Source of the DNA: an uncultured Anaerotruncus sp.
GTDB lineage: Bacteria > Bacillota > Clostridia > Oscillospirales > Acutalibacteraceae
Assembly: GCA_900539775.1 (NCBI GenBank)
Contig: UQDL01000008.1
Location: 1 to 64,000 of the forward strand
DNA length: 64,000 nt
Direction: 5' to 3'
The translations under genes were made by a program, and so were the position numbers. Under the pieces are notes generated by a model. It was given only the letters and a program-made list of their open reading frames with translations, searched no databases and was not told the DNA's origin. Below are positions 17,448-25,271 of the stretch, one piece after another (within the stretch, counting starts at the first letter, position 1; each line of letters opens with the position of its first letter).

Positions 17448-17475
17448 ATTATACCATAAAGGATATTTCTGTCAA
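17448..17475 (-). promoter_or_regulatory. promoter of the ABC importer operon
   Basis: On the minus strand TTGACA and TATAAT are 16 bases apart, 34 bases before the binding-protein ATG. Confidence 0.85.
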
Positions 17476-17483
17476 CAAAAAAA

Positions 17484-17873
17484 TCATTTTGCACCTACGC
17501 TGCTTTGAGATTTTTTCCATTCCATAAAATTCATTATTTCATCACGATCTTCTTGTGAAAGGCTGCGAAGCTTTACTATAAAGGCAATTTCTTTTTCTGA
17601 AAGTTCCACAAGTTCACTGCCGCTTGAATAATCACTGCCGTCGGCTAGGCGAGTTTCCGCTTTGGGCGATCTGCCGCTCATTAAGAAATCAACAGTTACA
17701 CCGAAATATTGGGCAAGAGCAAGATAAATACTGTCTTTCGGCTTAGTATCTATCTCATATCTGCGATAAGTTGCACTCTTAACACCAACTGCCTCGGCAA
17801 CCTGATCGGAAGTTAATCCCCTTTCCTTTCTAAGCATTTTAAGCCTTAACGCCAACTCCGATTTTGCATGCAT
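17484..17873 (-). CDS. XRE-family transcriptional regulator
   Basis: This 129-aa regulator has a Cro/CI helix-turn-helix at residues 8-62 (LRLKMLRKERGLTSDQVAE, then SATYRRYE). The C-terminal half is polar and may be a dimerisation region (KEIAFIVKLRSLSQEDRDEI). ATG 17873 is preceded by GGAGAGGG. It is divergent from the large secreted protein gene, so the 270-base spacer probably holds its operators. The target genes are unknown. Confidence 0.85.
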   Translation of the reverse strand: MHAKSELALRLKMLRKERGLTSDQVAEAVGVKSATYRRYEIDTKPKDSIYLALAQYFGVTVDFLMSGRSPKAETRLADGSDYSSGSELVELSEKEIAFIVKLRSLSQEDRDEIMNFMEWKKSQSSVGAK

Positions 17874-17918
17874 AATATCCCTCTCCTCAATAATATTTTT
17901 CACGCAAGTTATGTGATT

Positions 17919-17947
17919 ATTATACACACAAGAAAATATATCGTCAA
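17919..17947 (-). promoter_or_regulatory. promoter of the XRE regulator gene
   Basis: On the minus strand TTGACG and TATAAT are 17 bases apart. Confidence 0.8.
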
Positions 17948-18033
17948 CATAATTCACATTATTTTAACTTTTTGTAGCAAATATTTTAACTATTACACAT
18001 TTTCTGTGAATTGTTAACTTTTTTCTGCTTTTA

Positions 18034-18062
18034 TTGACAAAAAAGCCTTTGTCAACTAAAAT
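18034..18062 (+). promoter_or_regulatory. promoter of the secreted repeat protein, with overlapping palindrome
   Basis: TTGACA and TAAAAT are 17 bases apart. The -35 box is the left arm of an exact 8-base inverted repeat, TTGACAAA (18034-18041) and TTTGTCAA (18048-18055), well placed for a repressor such as the divergent XRE protein. Confidence 0.75.
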
Positions 18063-18145
18063 TGAATTAAGTGGTTTACAGGTATATTCACAGCTTAATA
18101 TATGCTGTTAAACGGTGGGTAAAAGTTATAAAAAGGAGAGATATA

Positions 18146-21100
18146 ATGGCAAAGATAAAACGATTTTCAAGCCTGTTACTTGCAATAATCATGGCAGTAT
18201 CGGCAATAATTATTCCCGGCACAAGCTATGCGGGCGATTTTGAATCCGGCTTGGCTAAGGCAGGGTTTACATCATCATACATAACAGCGCTTTCTAAGCT
18301 GCACGAAAAATATCCAAATTGGAATTTTGTGCCGCTGATAACAAATATCAGCCTTGATGAGGGCGTTGCAAACGAGCGAAAAAAGCACAGCCAGCAGCTT
18401 ATACAAAAAACGAATTCAAATGAATCAAAGGGCTATTTATGCCGCTGCTCCGACTGCTATGTTAACGGCGCTTATGTTATCAGAGAAGGAAAAACATGGG
18501 TTTCCGCATCCGAAAGTGCCGTTAAATACTATATGAATCCGCTTAACTTTCTTGATGAAAAATACATTTTTCAATTTGAATCAACCTCATACGACAGCGG
18601 CCAAACCACAGCCGGAGTTGAAACAATCATCCAAAACACCTGGATGTATAATTCATACATAACATACAAAGATGCGGGCGGAAACACATTAACCTACACA
18701 AGCGCAGCTTACCCAAGCGGAGTTAAATATTCGCAAGCCATTCTTGATGCAGCCAAATACAGCGGACTTTCGGCATATTATCTTGCTTCCAAAATAGTTC
18801 AGGAAGTAGGCGGAAAATCGCCGACGGCAGCAGGAGCAAGCGGCACTAATTCAAATTACCCGGGAATTTACAACTACTATAATATCGGCGCAAACACCGG
18901 TGCGGAGGATGGGCTTAAATGGGCTTCATCGGGTGCAAGCGGATTTGCAACAAACACCGACAATGTGCGCTTAAGATCGCAGCCAAACACCTCAAGCACG
19001 ATTCTTGCCAAGCTGCCCAAAAACACAAGCGCAACACTTATTTCAACAACGGAAAAGCAAAAAGACGGCTATGTTTGGTATTATGTTCAGGTTTACTTTA
19101 ACGGCCAATATAAGAAAGGCTACATTCGAAGCGATTTGATCGGCGAGCAATACGGCAGGCCGTGGACAAACCCATATCGTTCAATCTACAACGGCGCAAA
19201 ATACATTGCAAACAATTTTTCAAGCACGCAAAACACCGGCTATCTGCAAAAATTTAATGTTAACCCTGCTTCATCAAACAGATACAACCACGAATATATG
19301 GCGAATGTGCAGGCTGCGGCTTCCGAAGCTTCAAACACCTATAAGGCTTACAGCAAAGCGAATTTGCTTTCTGCCGTTAAAACCTTTTATATTCCGGTTT
19401 ACACGGTGCTTGACAGCGGCATAAGCGGATTCACCGTTACCGGCAGAGGCGACGGCGGCAAGGCGCTTTGGCTTGACTGGAACGATGTTTTAGGAGCTGC
19501 AAAATACGAAGTATATGATGTTACGAACGGTGCCAAAACCTTAAAAGGAACGGCAACCGCATCGGAATTTAAATTCACGGGTTTAACACCTGCCTGGGAA
19601 TATGACATTAAGGTTATTGCATATTCTGCAGACGGAAAAGTTTTGGCAGAAAACGATTCATTCAGAATTTGTGCCGGATGCGCCACCGTTAGCGGCTTGA
19701 GTGCAACGGTTTCGGGCGAAAACGAGCTTACCGTTTCATGGAACAGCACGGCTTGCCACGGATATTACATTCAATGGAGCACAAGCAGCACATTTAACAA
19801 TTCCGTTCAGGGCGCATGGATAAGCGGCTCGGCAACAAACACATACAAAATATCAACAAACACCGGCGCAAACGAATACTATGTTCGTGTTCGCAGTTGG
19901 AAAACATTCCAAGGCGGAACGGTTTACGGCGACTTTTCGTCACCTGCCGCAGCAAAAGGATTGTTACCGCCGAGCGGCTTTGCCGTTACGGGCAGAGGCG
20001 AGGGCGGCAAGGCGCTTTGGCTTGACTGGAACGATGTTCAGGGCGCTGACGAATACGAAATTTACGATGTTACAAACGGCGCAAACACGCTTAAAGGCAT
20101 AACTGACGAAAGCCGCTTTACTTTCACCGATTTCAGCCCTGCATGGGAATACGACATCAAGGTTGTGGCAACATGCAAGAACGGTATGCAATCACAGGCA
20201 ACATACAGAGTATGCGCCGCATGTGCACCGGTTGAGGGCTTTGAAGCATCCGTAAGCGGAGCAAATGAAATAAGCGCAAGTTGGAATTATGCCGTTTGCC
20301 ACGGATATTACATTCAGTGGAGCACAGATCCCGAATTCAAAAACGATGTTCACGGCGAGTGGATAAACAGCACATTCACGGAAAACTACACCATCACCAC
20401 AAGTTCAAGCGCAAAGAATTATTACGTGCGCATTCGCTGCTGGAAATATTACGAAGACGGTATGATTTTCAGCGACTTTACAAGTGCTCAAAAAGCCGGC
20501 GGATTATTACCGCCGAGCGGTTTTGCCGTTACGGGCAGAGGCGAGGGCGGCAAGGCGCTTTGGCTTGATTGGGAAGATGTTGACGGTGCGGTTAAATACA
20601 TGGTTTACGATGTTACAAACGGCGCAAACACCTTTAAAGGCGAAGTTACAAAAAGCAACACGGAATTTCACGATTTCAACCCGGCTTGGGAATACGACAT
20701 TAAGGTTGTTGCAATTGACGCCGGCGGAAAATCGGCAAGCGCAACATACAGAGTCTGCGCCGCCTGCGCTCCGGTGGAGGGCTTCACCGCCGCCGCAACA
20801 GACGCCAACACCATTTCCGCATCCTGGAATTATGCCGTTTGCCACGGATATTACATTCAATGGAGCACAGATTCCGAATTCAAAAACGATGTTCACGGCG
20901 AATGGATAAACAGCACATTTACGGAAAACTGCACCATTACCACAAGCTCAAATGCAAATGATTATTATGTGCGCATTCGCTGCTGGAAATATTACCAAGA
21001 CGGTATAATTTTCAGCGATTTCACAAATGCGCAAAAGGCAACGGAGCTTATTCCGGCAAGCAGCTTTGCGGTTACCGGCAGAGGCGACGGCGGCAAAGCA

Positions 21101-21595
21101 TTGTGGCTTGATTGGGCAGATGCCACCGATGCCGCAAGCTATCAAATCATTGATGTAACAAACGGGGCATACACAATAGCCGGCACATCGCAAACAAGCA
21201 ATTTCACATTCACAAATCTTAACCCATCTTGGGAATACGATGTTGTTGTGATAGGGCTTGATAAAAACGGCAACAACTGCGCAACAAGCAAACCATACAG
21301 ATTTTGCGCTGCCTGCCCTCCCGTTGAAAATTTCAAAGCAATCATAACGGGAGACAACACCATTAAGGCAACTTGGAGTTATGCCGTTTGCCACGGATAT
21401 TATATTCAATGGAGCACAGATCCCGAATTCAAAAATGATGTTCACGGCGAATGGATAAATAACACATTTGCCGAAAGCTTCACCATAACAACAGACGGAG
21501 CGGCAGAGCATTATTATGTGCGCATAAGAAGCTGGAAAAACTACAACGACGGCAAAATCTTCAGCGATTTTTGCGCACCTGTTCTTCCCGAATAA
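18146..21595 (+). CDS. secreted glucosaminidase-like protein with SH3 insert and four Fn3-like repeats
   Basis: This 1149-aa secreted protein has a signal peptide (residues 1-29, cleavage after TSYA). Next comes a LytG/CwlG-like N-acetylglucosaminidase region (YITALSKLHEKYPNWNF; YYLASKIVQEVGG; IYNYYNIGA), so it may cleave peptidoglycan glycan strands. A bacterial SH3-like segment (from about residue 273, NVRLRSQPNTSS) splits that region before GRPWTNPY at about 337. Residues 428-1149 are four tandem repeats of about 181 residues. There is no sorting signal or membrane anchor. AAAGGAGAG precedes ATG 18146. Confidence 0.85.
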   Translation: MAKIKRFSSLLLAIIMAVSAIIIPGTSYAGDFESGLAKAGFTSSYITALSKLHEKYPNWNFVPLITNISLDEGVANERKKHSQQLIQKTNSNESKGYLCRCSDCYVNGAYVIREGKTWVSASESAVKYYMNPLNFLDEKYIFQFESTSYDSGQTTAGVETIIQNTWMYNSYITYKDAGGNTLTYTSAAYPSGVKYSQAILDAAKYSGLSAYYLASKIVQEVGGKSPTAAGASGTNSNYPGIYNYYNIGANTGAEDGLKWASSGASGFATNTDNVRLRSQPNTSSTILAKLPKNTSATLISTTEKQKDGYVWYYVQVYFNGQYKKGYIRSDLIGEQYGRPWTNPYRSIYNGAKYIANNFSSTQNTGYLQKFNVNPASSNRYNHEYMANVQAAASEASNTYKAYSKANLLSAVKTFYIPVYTVLDSGISGFTVTGRGDGGKALWLDWNDVLGAAKYEVYDVTNGAKTLKGTATASEFKFTGLTPAWEYDIKVIAYSADGKVLAENDSFRICAGCATVSGLSATVSGENELTVSWNSTACHGYYIQWSTSSTFNNSVQGAWISGSATNTYKISTNTGANEYYVRVRSWKTFQGGTVYGDFSSPAAAKGLLPPSGFAVTGRGEGGKALWLDWNDVQGADEYEIYDVTNGANTLKGITDESRFTFTDFSPAWEYDIKVVATCKNGMQSQATYRVCAACAPVEGFEASVSGANEISASWNYAVCHGYYIQWSTDPEFKNDVHGEWINSTFTENYTITTSSSAKNYYVRIRCWKYYEDGMIFSDFTSAQKAGGLLPPSGFAVTGRGEGGKALWLDWEDVDGAVKYMVYDVTNGANTFKGEVTKSNTEFHDFNPAWEYDIKVVAIDAGGKSASATYRVCAACAPVEGFTAAATDANTISASWNYAVCHGYYIQWSTDSEFKNDVHGEWINSTFTENCTITTSSNANDYYVRIRCWKYYQDGIIFSDFTNAQKATELIPASSFAVTGRGDGGKALWLDWADATDAASYQIIDVTNGAYTIAGTSQTSNFTFTNLNPSWEYDVVVIGLDKNGNNCATSKPYRFCAACPPVENFKAIITGDNTIKATWSYAVCHGYYIQWSTDPEFKNDVHGEWINNTFAESFTITTDGAAEHYYVRIRSWKNYNDGKIFSDFCAPVLPE
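19427..21592 (+). repeat. four tandem 181-183-codon repeats within the secreted protein
   Basis: The units start at residues 428, 611, 792 and 973 (bases 19427, 19976, 20519, 21062). Each begins with a version of TGRGxGGKALWLDW and holds two beta-sandwich, Fn3-like halves: the first with PAWEYDIKV (PSWEYDVVV in the fourth) and the second with CHGYYIQWST. Each unit also keeps a CAxC pair between the halves. Units 2-4 resemble one another most, suggesting recent duplication. Confidence 0.92.
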
Positions 21596-21601
21596 AGGCA
21601 C

Positions 21602-21647
21602 AAAAGCACAAGCAATCCCAAAAGGAACGCTTGTGCTTTTAATTTTT
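21602..21647 (+). terminator. intrinsic terminator after the repeat protein
   Basis: AAAAGCACAAGC pairs exactly with GCTTGTGCTTTT (12 bp), followed by a T-rich tail. Confidence 0.85.
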
Positions 21648-21740
21648 AAAGGCTGTTTGCAAAACATCAAAATTACCTATGGAATTCATGACGGCTATGT
21701 GGTAAAATATGCGCAACAAAAAAATCAGGGAGCCAAGCTG

Positions 21741-22946
21741 ATGAAAAATAAATGCAAACAAACAATAAACGCCTGCTTCATAGGATACATAATTCAGGCA
21801 ATAGTTAACAATTTTGTGCCGCTTCTTTTTGTTACATTTCAAAAAAGTTATTCAATCCCGCTTTCCGAAATAACCGTGCTGATAACCGTTAATTTTGTTA
21901 TTCAGCTTCTGATAGATTTTATTTCCGCATATTTCATAGACAAAATCGGCTACTGTGCGTCTGTGCTTATTGCGCACGGCTGTTCAGCGGTGGGGCTTAT
22001 ATCGCTTACCTTCTTGCCGGATTTATTTTCAAACCACTTCATCGGAATTATATTATCGGTTACCATATATGCTGTTGGCGGCGGACTTCTTGAAGTGCTT
22101 CTTAGCCCGATAATCGAAGCCTGCCCTACGGACAACAAAGAAAAGGCAATGAGCCTTTTACATTCGTTTTACTGCTGGGGGCACATGGGAGTTGTGCTGC
22201 TTTCAACTGCATTTTTTGCCCTTTTCGGCATATCTAATTGGAAAGTGCTTGCTTTGATTTGGGCTGCCGTGCCTGTTTTAAACGGTATTTTCTTTACACG
22301 TGTGCCGATTTATTCACTTACGAACAACGGCGAAAAAGGCTTAACCTTTAAACAACTTGCCGCAAACAAAGTTTTTTGGATAATGATGCTGATGATGGTT
22401 TGTGCCGGTGCAAGTGAGCAAGCCGTAAGCCAATGGGCATCCGCTTTTGCGGAAGAAGGGCTGGGAGTAAGCAAAACGATAGGTGACCTTGCCGGGCCCA
22501 CGGCTTTTGCGGCACTTATGGGCACATCAAGAATGATTTACGGCAAATTCGGCCACAAGATAAATCTTGATAAATATATGGGCTTCAGCTGTCTTTTATG
22601 CATAGCTGCTTACACATGCATTTCCCTTGTTCCAAACCCCGCAATTGAGCTTATAGGCTGTGCAATCTGCGGATTTTCGGTTGGCATTCTTTGGCCTGCA
22701 ACCTTCAGCAAGGCATCCGCCGCAATTAAAGGCGGCGGCACTTTGCTTTTTGCAATGCTGGCACTTGCGGGTGATCTTGGTTGCTCTGCCGGACCGACCA
22801 TGGCAGGATTTGTTTCAGAAAAATTCAACGGCAATTTGAGAGCCGGAATTTTGGCGGCAATAGTCTTTCCGGTTTTGTTGCTTTTTGGAATTTTGCTTTC
22901 AAAGAAAGAAAAAGCAAAGCTTCCTGCAGAAAAAAGCTGCAACTAA
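21741..22946 (+). CDS. MFS transporter
   Basis: This major facilitator permease (401 aa) has about 12 hydrophobic helices. The N-terminal half (YIIQAIVNNFVPLLFVTF, FIIQLL-like helices, AYFIDKIGYCASVLIAHG) and the layout resemble FucP/sugar-type MFS carriers. Substrate and direction cannot be read. ATG 21741 is chosen because AGGGAG lies at 21727-21732; the in-frame upstream extension overlaps the preceding terminator and is polar. It appears to be transcribed alone. Confidence 0.85.
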   Translation: MKNKCKQTINACFIGYIIQAIVNNFVPLLFVTFQKSYSIPLSEITVLITVNFVIQLLIDFISAYFIDKIGYCASVLIAHGCSAVGLISLTFLPDLFSNHFIGIILSVTIYAVGGGLLEVLLSPIIEACPTDNKEKAMSLLHSFYCWGHMGVVLLSTAFFALFGISNWKVLALIWAAVPVLNGIFFTRVPIYSLTNNGEKGLTFKQLAANKVFWIMMLMMVCAGASEQAVSQWASAFAEEGLGVSKTIGDLAGPTAFAALMGTSRMIYGKFGHKINLDKYMGFSCLLCIAAYTCISLVPNPAIELIGCAICGFSVGILWPATFSKASAAIKGGGTLLFAMLALAGDLGCSAGPTMAGFVSEKFNGNLRAGILAAIVFPVLLLFGILLSKKEKAKLPAEKSCN

Positions 22947-23027
22947 TATGGTTAAATAGAATAGATATATAATTATCATAAATATTAAATATGATAAATA
23001 TTTTAAATACGCTTAAACTCAAAAGGC

Positions 23028-23063
23028 ATAAAAAAGGACTTTGCAAAACTGCAAAGTCCTTTT
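23028..23063 (-). terminator. terminator of the tRNA-Val transcript
   Basis: AAAAGGACTTTGC pairs with GCAAAGTCCTTTT (13 bp) around a 6-base loop. Six Ts follow on the minus strand. Confidence 0.88.
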
Positions 23064-23067
23064 CCGT

Positions 23068-23143
23068 TGGTGGAAGTAACAGGGCTCGAACCTGTGACCC
23101 TCTGCTTGTAAGGCAGATGCTCTCCCAGCTGAGCTATACTTCC
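23068..23143 (-). tRNA. tRNA-Val (anticodon UAC)
   Basis: This is a complete 76-base cloverleaf: acceptor GGAAGTA/TACTTCC, D-arm GCTCAGCTGGGAGAGC, anticodon loop TTACAAG (TAC, valine), T-loop GGTTCGAGCCC and an encoded CCA end. Confidence 0.97.
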
Positions 23144-23172
23144 GAATTCGCCGTATCGGCTCAACGCTGTTT

Positions 23173-23200
23173 ATTATACCAAAAAAAAGAATAATGTCAA
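23173..23200 (-). promoter_or_regulatory. promoter of tRNA-Val
   Basis: TTGACA and TATAAT are 16 bases apart on the minus strand, 30 bases before the tRNA. Confidence 0.88.
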
Positions 23201-23321
23201 GAGCTTTTGGAAAATTTATTGCGCAAAGCAACACAATATGTTATTCTTAAGCAGTCGGAATTCAAACAAAATATGATTTTGGCAAACTGAATTTATTGCC
23301 GGCATTGAAAGGATGAAGCAA

Positions 23322-24077
23322 ATGAAGCTTATAAGCTGGAATGTTAACGGGCTGCGTGCCTGCATGAACAAAGGCTTTATGGATTTTTTTGAAAGTGCAG
23401 ATGCGGATATATTCTGCCTGCAGGAAACAAAACTGCAAGAAGGGCAAATTGAATTTGCACCGCAGGGCTATTATGCATATTGGAATTATGCGGAAAAGAA
23501 AGGTTATTCGGGCACGGCAATTTTCACAAAGCGCAAACCTATTTCCGTTTTCTTAGGAATGGGCAAGCCACAGCATGATAATGAGGGCAGGCTTATTACT
23601 CTTGAATTTGAAGATTTTTATTTTTGCACGGTTTATGTGCCCAATTCAAAGCGTGAGCTTGCAAGGCTTGATTACAGAATGGAATGGGAAGATGACTTTC
23701 GCAGCTATATTTTGAGCCTTGATGCAAAAAAGCCTGTAGTTTTTTGCGGCGATTTAAATGTGGCTCACACGGAAATAGATTTGAAAAACCCAAAAACAAA
23801 CACAAAAAACGCAGGATTTACTCCGGAAGAACGAAGCAAATTTTCACAGCTGCTCAACAGCGGATTTACAGACACTTTCAGATACTTTTATCCGGAAAAA
23901 ACAGGAATCTACAGCTGGTGGAGCTATATGTTTCACGCAAGAGAAAAGAATGCAGGATGGCGCATAGATTATTTTGTGGCATCAAAAAGGCTTAACGGCA
24001 AATTGACCGGAGCGGAAATACACGCGGAAATATTCGGTTCCGATCACTGCCCGATTGAGCTTGACGCCGATTTATAA
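23322..24077 (+). CDS. xth: exodeoxyribonuclease III / AP endonuclease
   Basis: This DNA-repair nuclease (251 aa) cleaves at abasic sites and degrades 3' ends. The family motifs are clear: KLISWNVNGLRA at the start, FCLQETKLQEGQ (metal-binding Glu), FCGDLNVAHTEIDL, and the C-terminal GSDHCPIELDADL with the catalytic His. ATG 23322 is chosen over ATG 23313 because GAAAGG sits at a proper distance from it. The gene is complete and stands alone. Confidence 0.95.
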   Translation: MKLISWNVNGLRACMNKGFMDFFESADADIFCLQETKLQEGQIEFAPQGYYAYWNYAEKKGYSGTAIFTKRKPISVFLGMGKPQHDNEGRLITLEFEDFYFCTVYVPNSKRELARLDYRMEWEDDFRSYILSLDAKKPVVFCGDLNVAHTEIDLKNPKTNTKNAGFTPEERSKFSQLLNSGFTDTFRYFYPEKTGIYSWWSYMFHAREKNAGWRIDYFVASKRLNGKLTGAEIHAEIFGSDHCPIELDADL

Positions 24078-24117
24078 AAAATATTATTGTGAAGCGCAAA
24101 AAATTCAAAAAAATATA

Positions 24118-24146
24118 TTTACATTTTAACAAACCTGTATTAAAAT
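24118..24146 (+). promoter_or_regulatory. promoter upstream of the transaminase gene
   Basis: TTTACA and TAAAAT are 17 bases apart. Initiation near 24153 would place the downstream terminator hairpin at the very 5' end of the transcript. Confidence 0.7.
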
Positions 24147-24154
24147 AGAGAACA

Positions 24155-24201
24155 GATGGGCAACGGAGCAAATCATTTTTTTGCGCCATGCCCATTTTTT
24201 T
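24155..24201 (+). terminator. terminator-like leader hairpin before the transaminase gene
   Basis: ATGGGCA (24156-24162) pairs with TGCCCAT (24189-24195). GCAAA and TTTGC extend the stem inside, and seven Ts follow. It either ends the xth transcript or attenuates the new transcript from the promoter just upstream. The transaminase ATG is 40 bases further on. Confidence 0.7.
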
Positions 24202-24241
24202 ATTTCACGAACATATATATTTGACTAAGGAGAGATAATCA

Positions 24242-25087
24242 ATGAAAAATTTAGGCTATTACAACGGCGAATACGGACTCATAGAGGATATGAAAATTCC
24301 GATGACAGACAGAGTTTGTTGGTTTGGCGACGGCATATACGATGCAACATATTCGCACAACCACAAAATTTTTGATTTGGATGCTCACCTAAACAGATTT
24401 TACAACAGCGCAAAACTTCTTGATATAAATATGCCGATTGAGAGAAGCGAGCTTGAAAAGCTGCTCAAAGAGCTTGTTTGCAAGGTTGACGACGGCGATC
24501 AATTCGTTTATATGCAAGTTACAAGAGGCAGCGGCCTCAGGCAGCATATATATGCAAAAGACATTAAAGCAAATCTTTGGATAACGCTTACTCCCTGCCC
24601 CGTTGCAGATACATATAAGCCTATTGACGTTATAACATACGAAGATAAGCGCTTTTATTATTGCAATGCAAAAACGCTTAATCTTATTCCCTCTTGCCTT
24701 GCTGCCACGGCGGCAGAAAGAGCAAATTGCAGCGAAGCAATTTTCCACAGAGGCGATATTGTAACGGAATGCGCCCATTCAAATGTTTCAATTTTTAAAG
24801 ACGGCTGCGTTATTACTCATCAGCTTGATGATAAAGTTTTACCCGGCACGGCAAGGCTTCGCCTGCTTGCTTTTGCAAAAAAACTCGGCTACAAAACAGA
24901 GGAAAGAGATTACACGCTTGACGAGCTTATGAATGCAGACGAAATAATTGTTCATTCAACCGGCTCCTTCTGCATTCCGGTAAAAACGGTTGACGGCAAG
25001 GCAGTAGGCGGAAAAGCACCCGAAATGCTTAAGAAAATCCAAGATGCTCTTGTTGCTGATTTTGAAGCACAATGCGCTGCGGAATAA
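24242..25087 (+). CDS. dat: class IV aminotransferase, probable D-amino acid transaminase
   Basis: This PLP enzyme (281 aa) most resembles D-alanine aminotransferase, which exchanges D-Ala plus 2-oxoglutarate for D-Glu plus pyruvate. Visible features are YYNGEYGLIED at the start, DRVCWFGDGIYD, FDLDAHLNRFYNSA, the catalytic Lys144 in AKTLNLIPS, and ECAHSNVSIFKDG (phosphate-binding region). Branched-chain transaminase or 4-amino-4-deoxychorismate lyase are related alternatives. The D-glutamate/5-oxoproline genes downstream favour the D-amino acid role. AAGGAGAG precedes the ATG. Confidence 0.82.
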   Translation: MKNLGYYNGEYGLIEDMKIPMTDRVCWFGDGIYDATYSHNHKIFDLDAHLNRFYNSAKLLDINMPIERSELEKLLKELVCKVDDGDQFVYMQVTRGSGLRQHIYAKDIKANLWITLTPCPVADTYKPIDVITYEDKRFYYCNAKTLNLIPSCLAATAAERANCSEAIFHRGDIVTECAHSNVSIFKDGCVITHQLDDKVLPGTARLRLLAFAKKLGYKTEERDYTLDELMNADEIIVHSTGSFCIPVKTVDGKAVGGKAPEMLKKIQDALVADFEAQCAAE

Positions 25088-25114
25088 GGCCCGCTTAACA
25101 CGCAATAATCAAAA

Positions 25115-25134
25115 TGCGCAACTTGAGTTGTGCA
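25115..25134 (+). promoter_or_regulatory. small hairpin before the cyclase leader
   Basis: TGCGCAAC pairs with GTTGTGCA (one G-U pair) around TTGA. No T run follows. It may be the 5' part of the structured leader or a 3' stabiliser of the transaminase mRNA. Confidence 0.45.
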
Positions 25135-25154
25135 CAAATCGGTTTTAAAGAAAC

Positions 25155-25256
25155 GAGCAGTCTGTCCGGCCACAACAGGCTGCTCGAAAAGCATTAAAAA
25201 TGTGGCCGGAAAGGCTAACAGCGGAAGCAGCCGTTTTACGAAACGGTCTATGCCGC
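25155..25256 (+). ncRNA. structured 5' leader with predicted pseudoknot, candidate riboswitch
   Basis: Stem 1 is GAGCAG (25155-25160) with CTGCTC (25180-25185), extended by CTGT (25162-25165) with ACAG (25175-25178). The 9-base loop CCGGCCACA (25166-25174) is exactly complementary to TGTGGCCGG (25201-25209). The linker is the A-rich GAAAAGCATTAAAAA. A further hairpin follows: GCGG/CCGC outer (25221, 25253) and CCGTTT/AAACGG inner (25231, 25241). It ends 3 bases before the AAAGGA ribosome site. The pairing is seen directly; the regulatory role is inferred. Confidence 0.7.
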
Positions 25257-25271
25257 AGAAAGGAATTTATT

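Noticed and set aside
17415..17480. T-box or trp leader before the ABC importer
   Set aside because: The leader from the promoter is only about 30 bases, too short; no tRNA-binding motif.
25155..25256. Assignment of the leader to glnA-type, glycine, THF, ZTP or guanidine riboswitches
   Set aside because: I looked for their core motifs and none fits; the pairing scheme is different. Left as unassigned.
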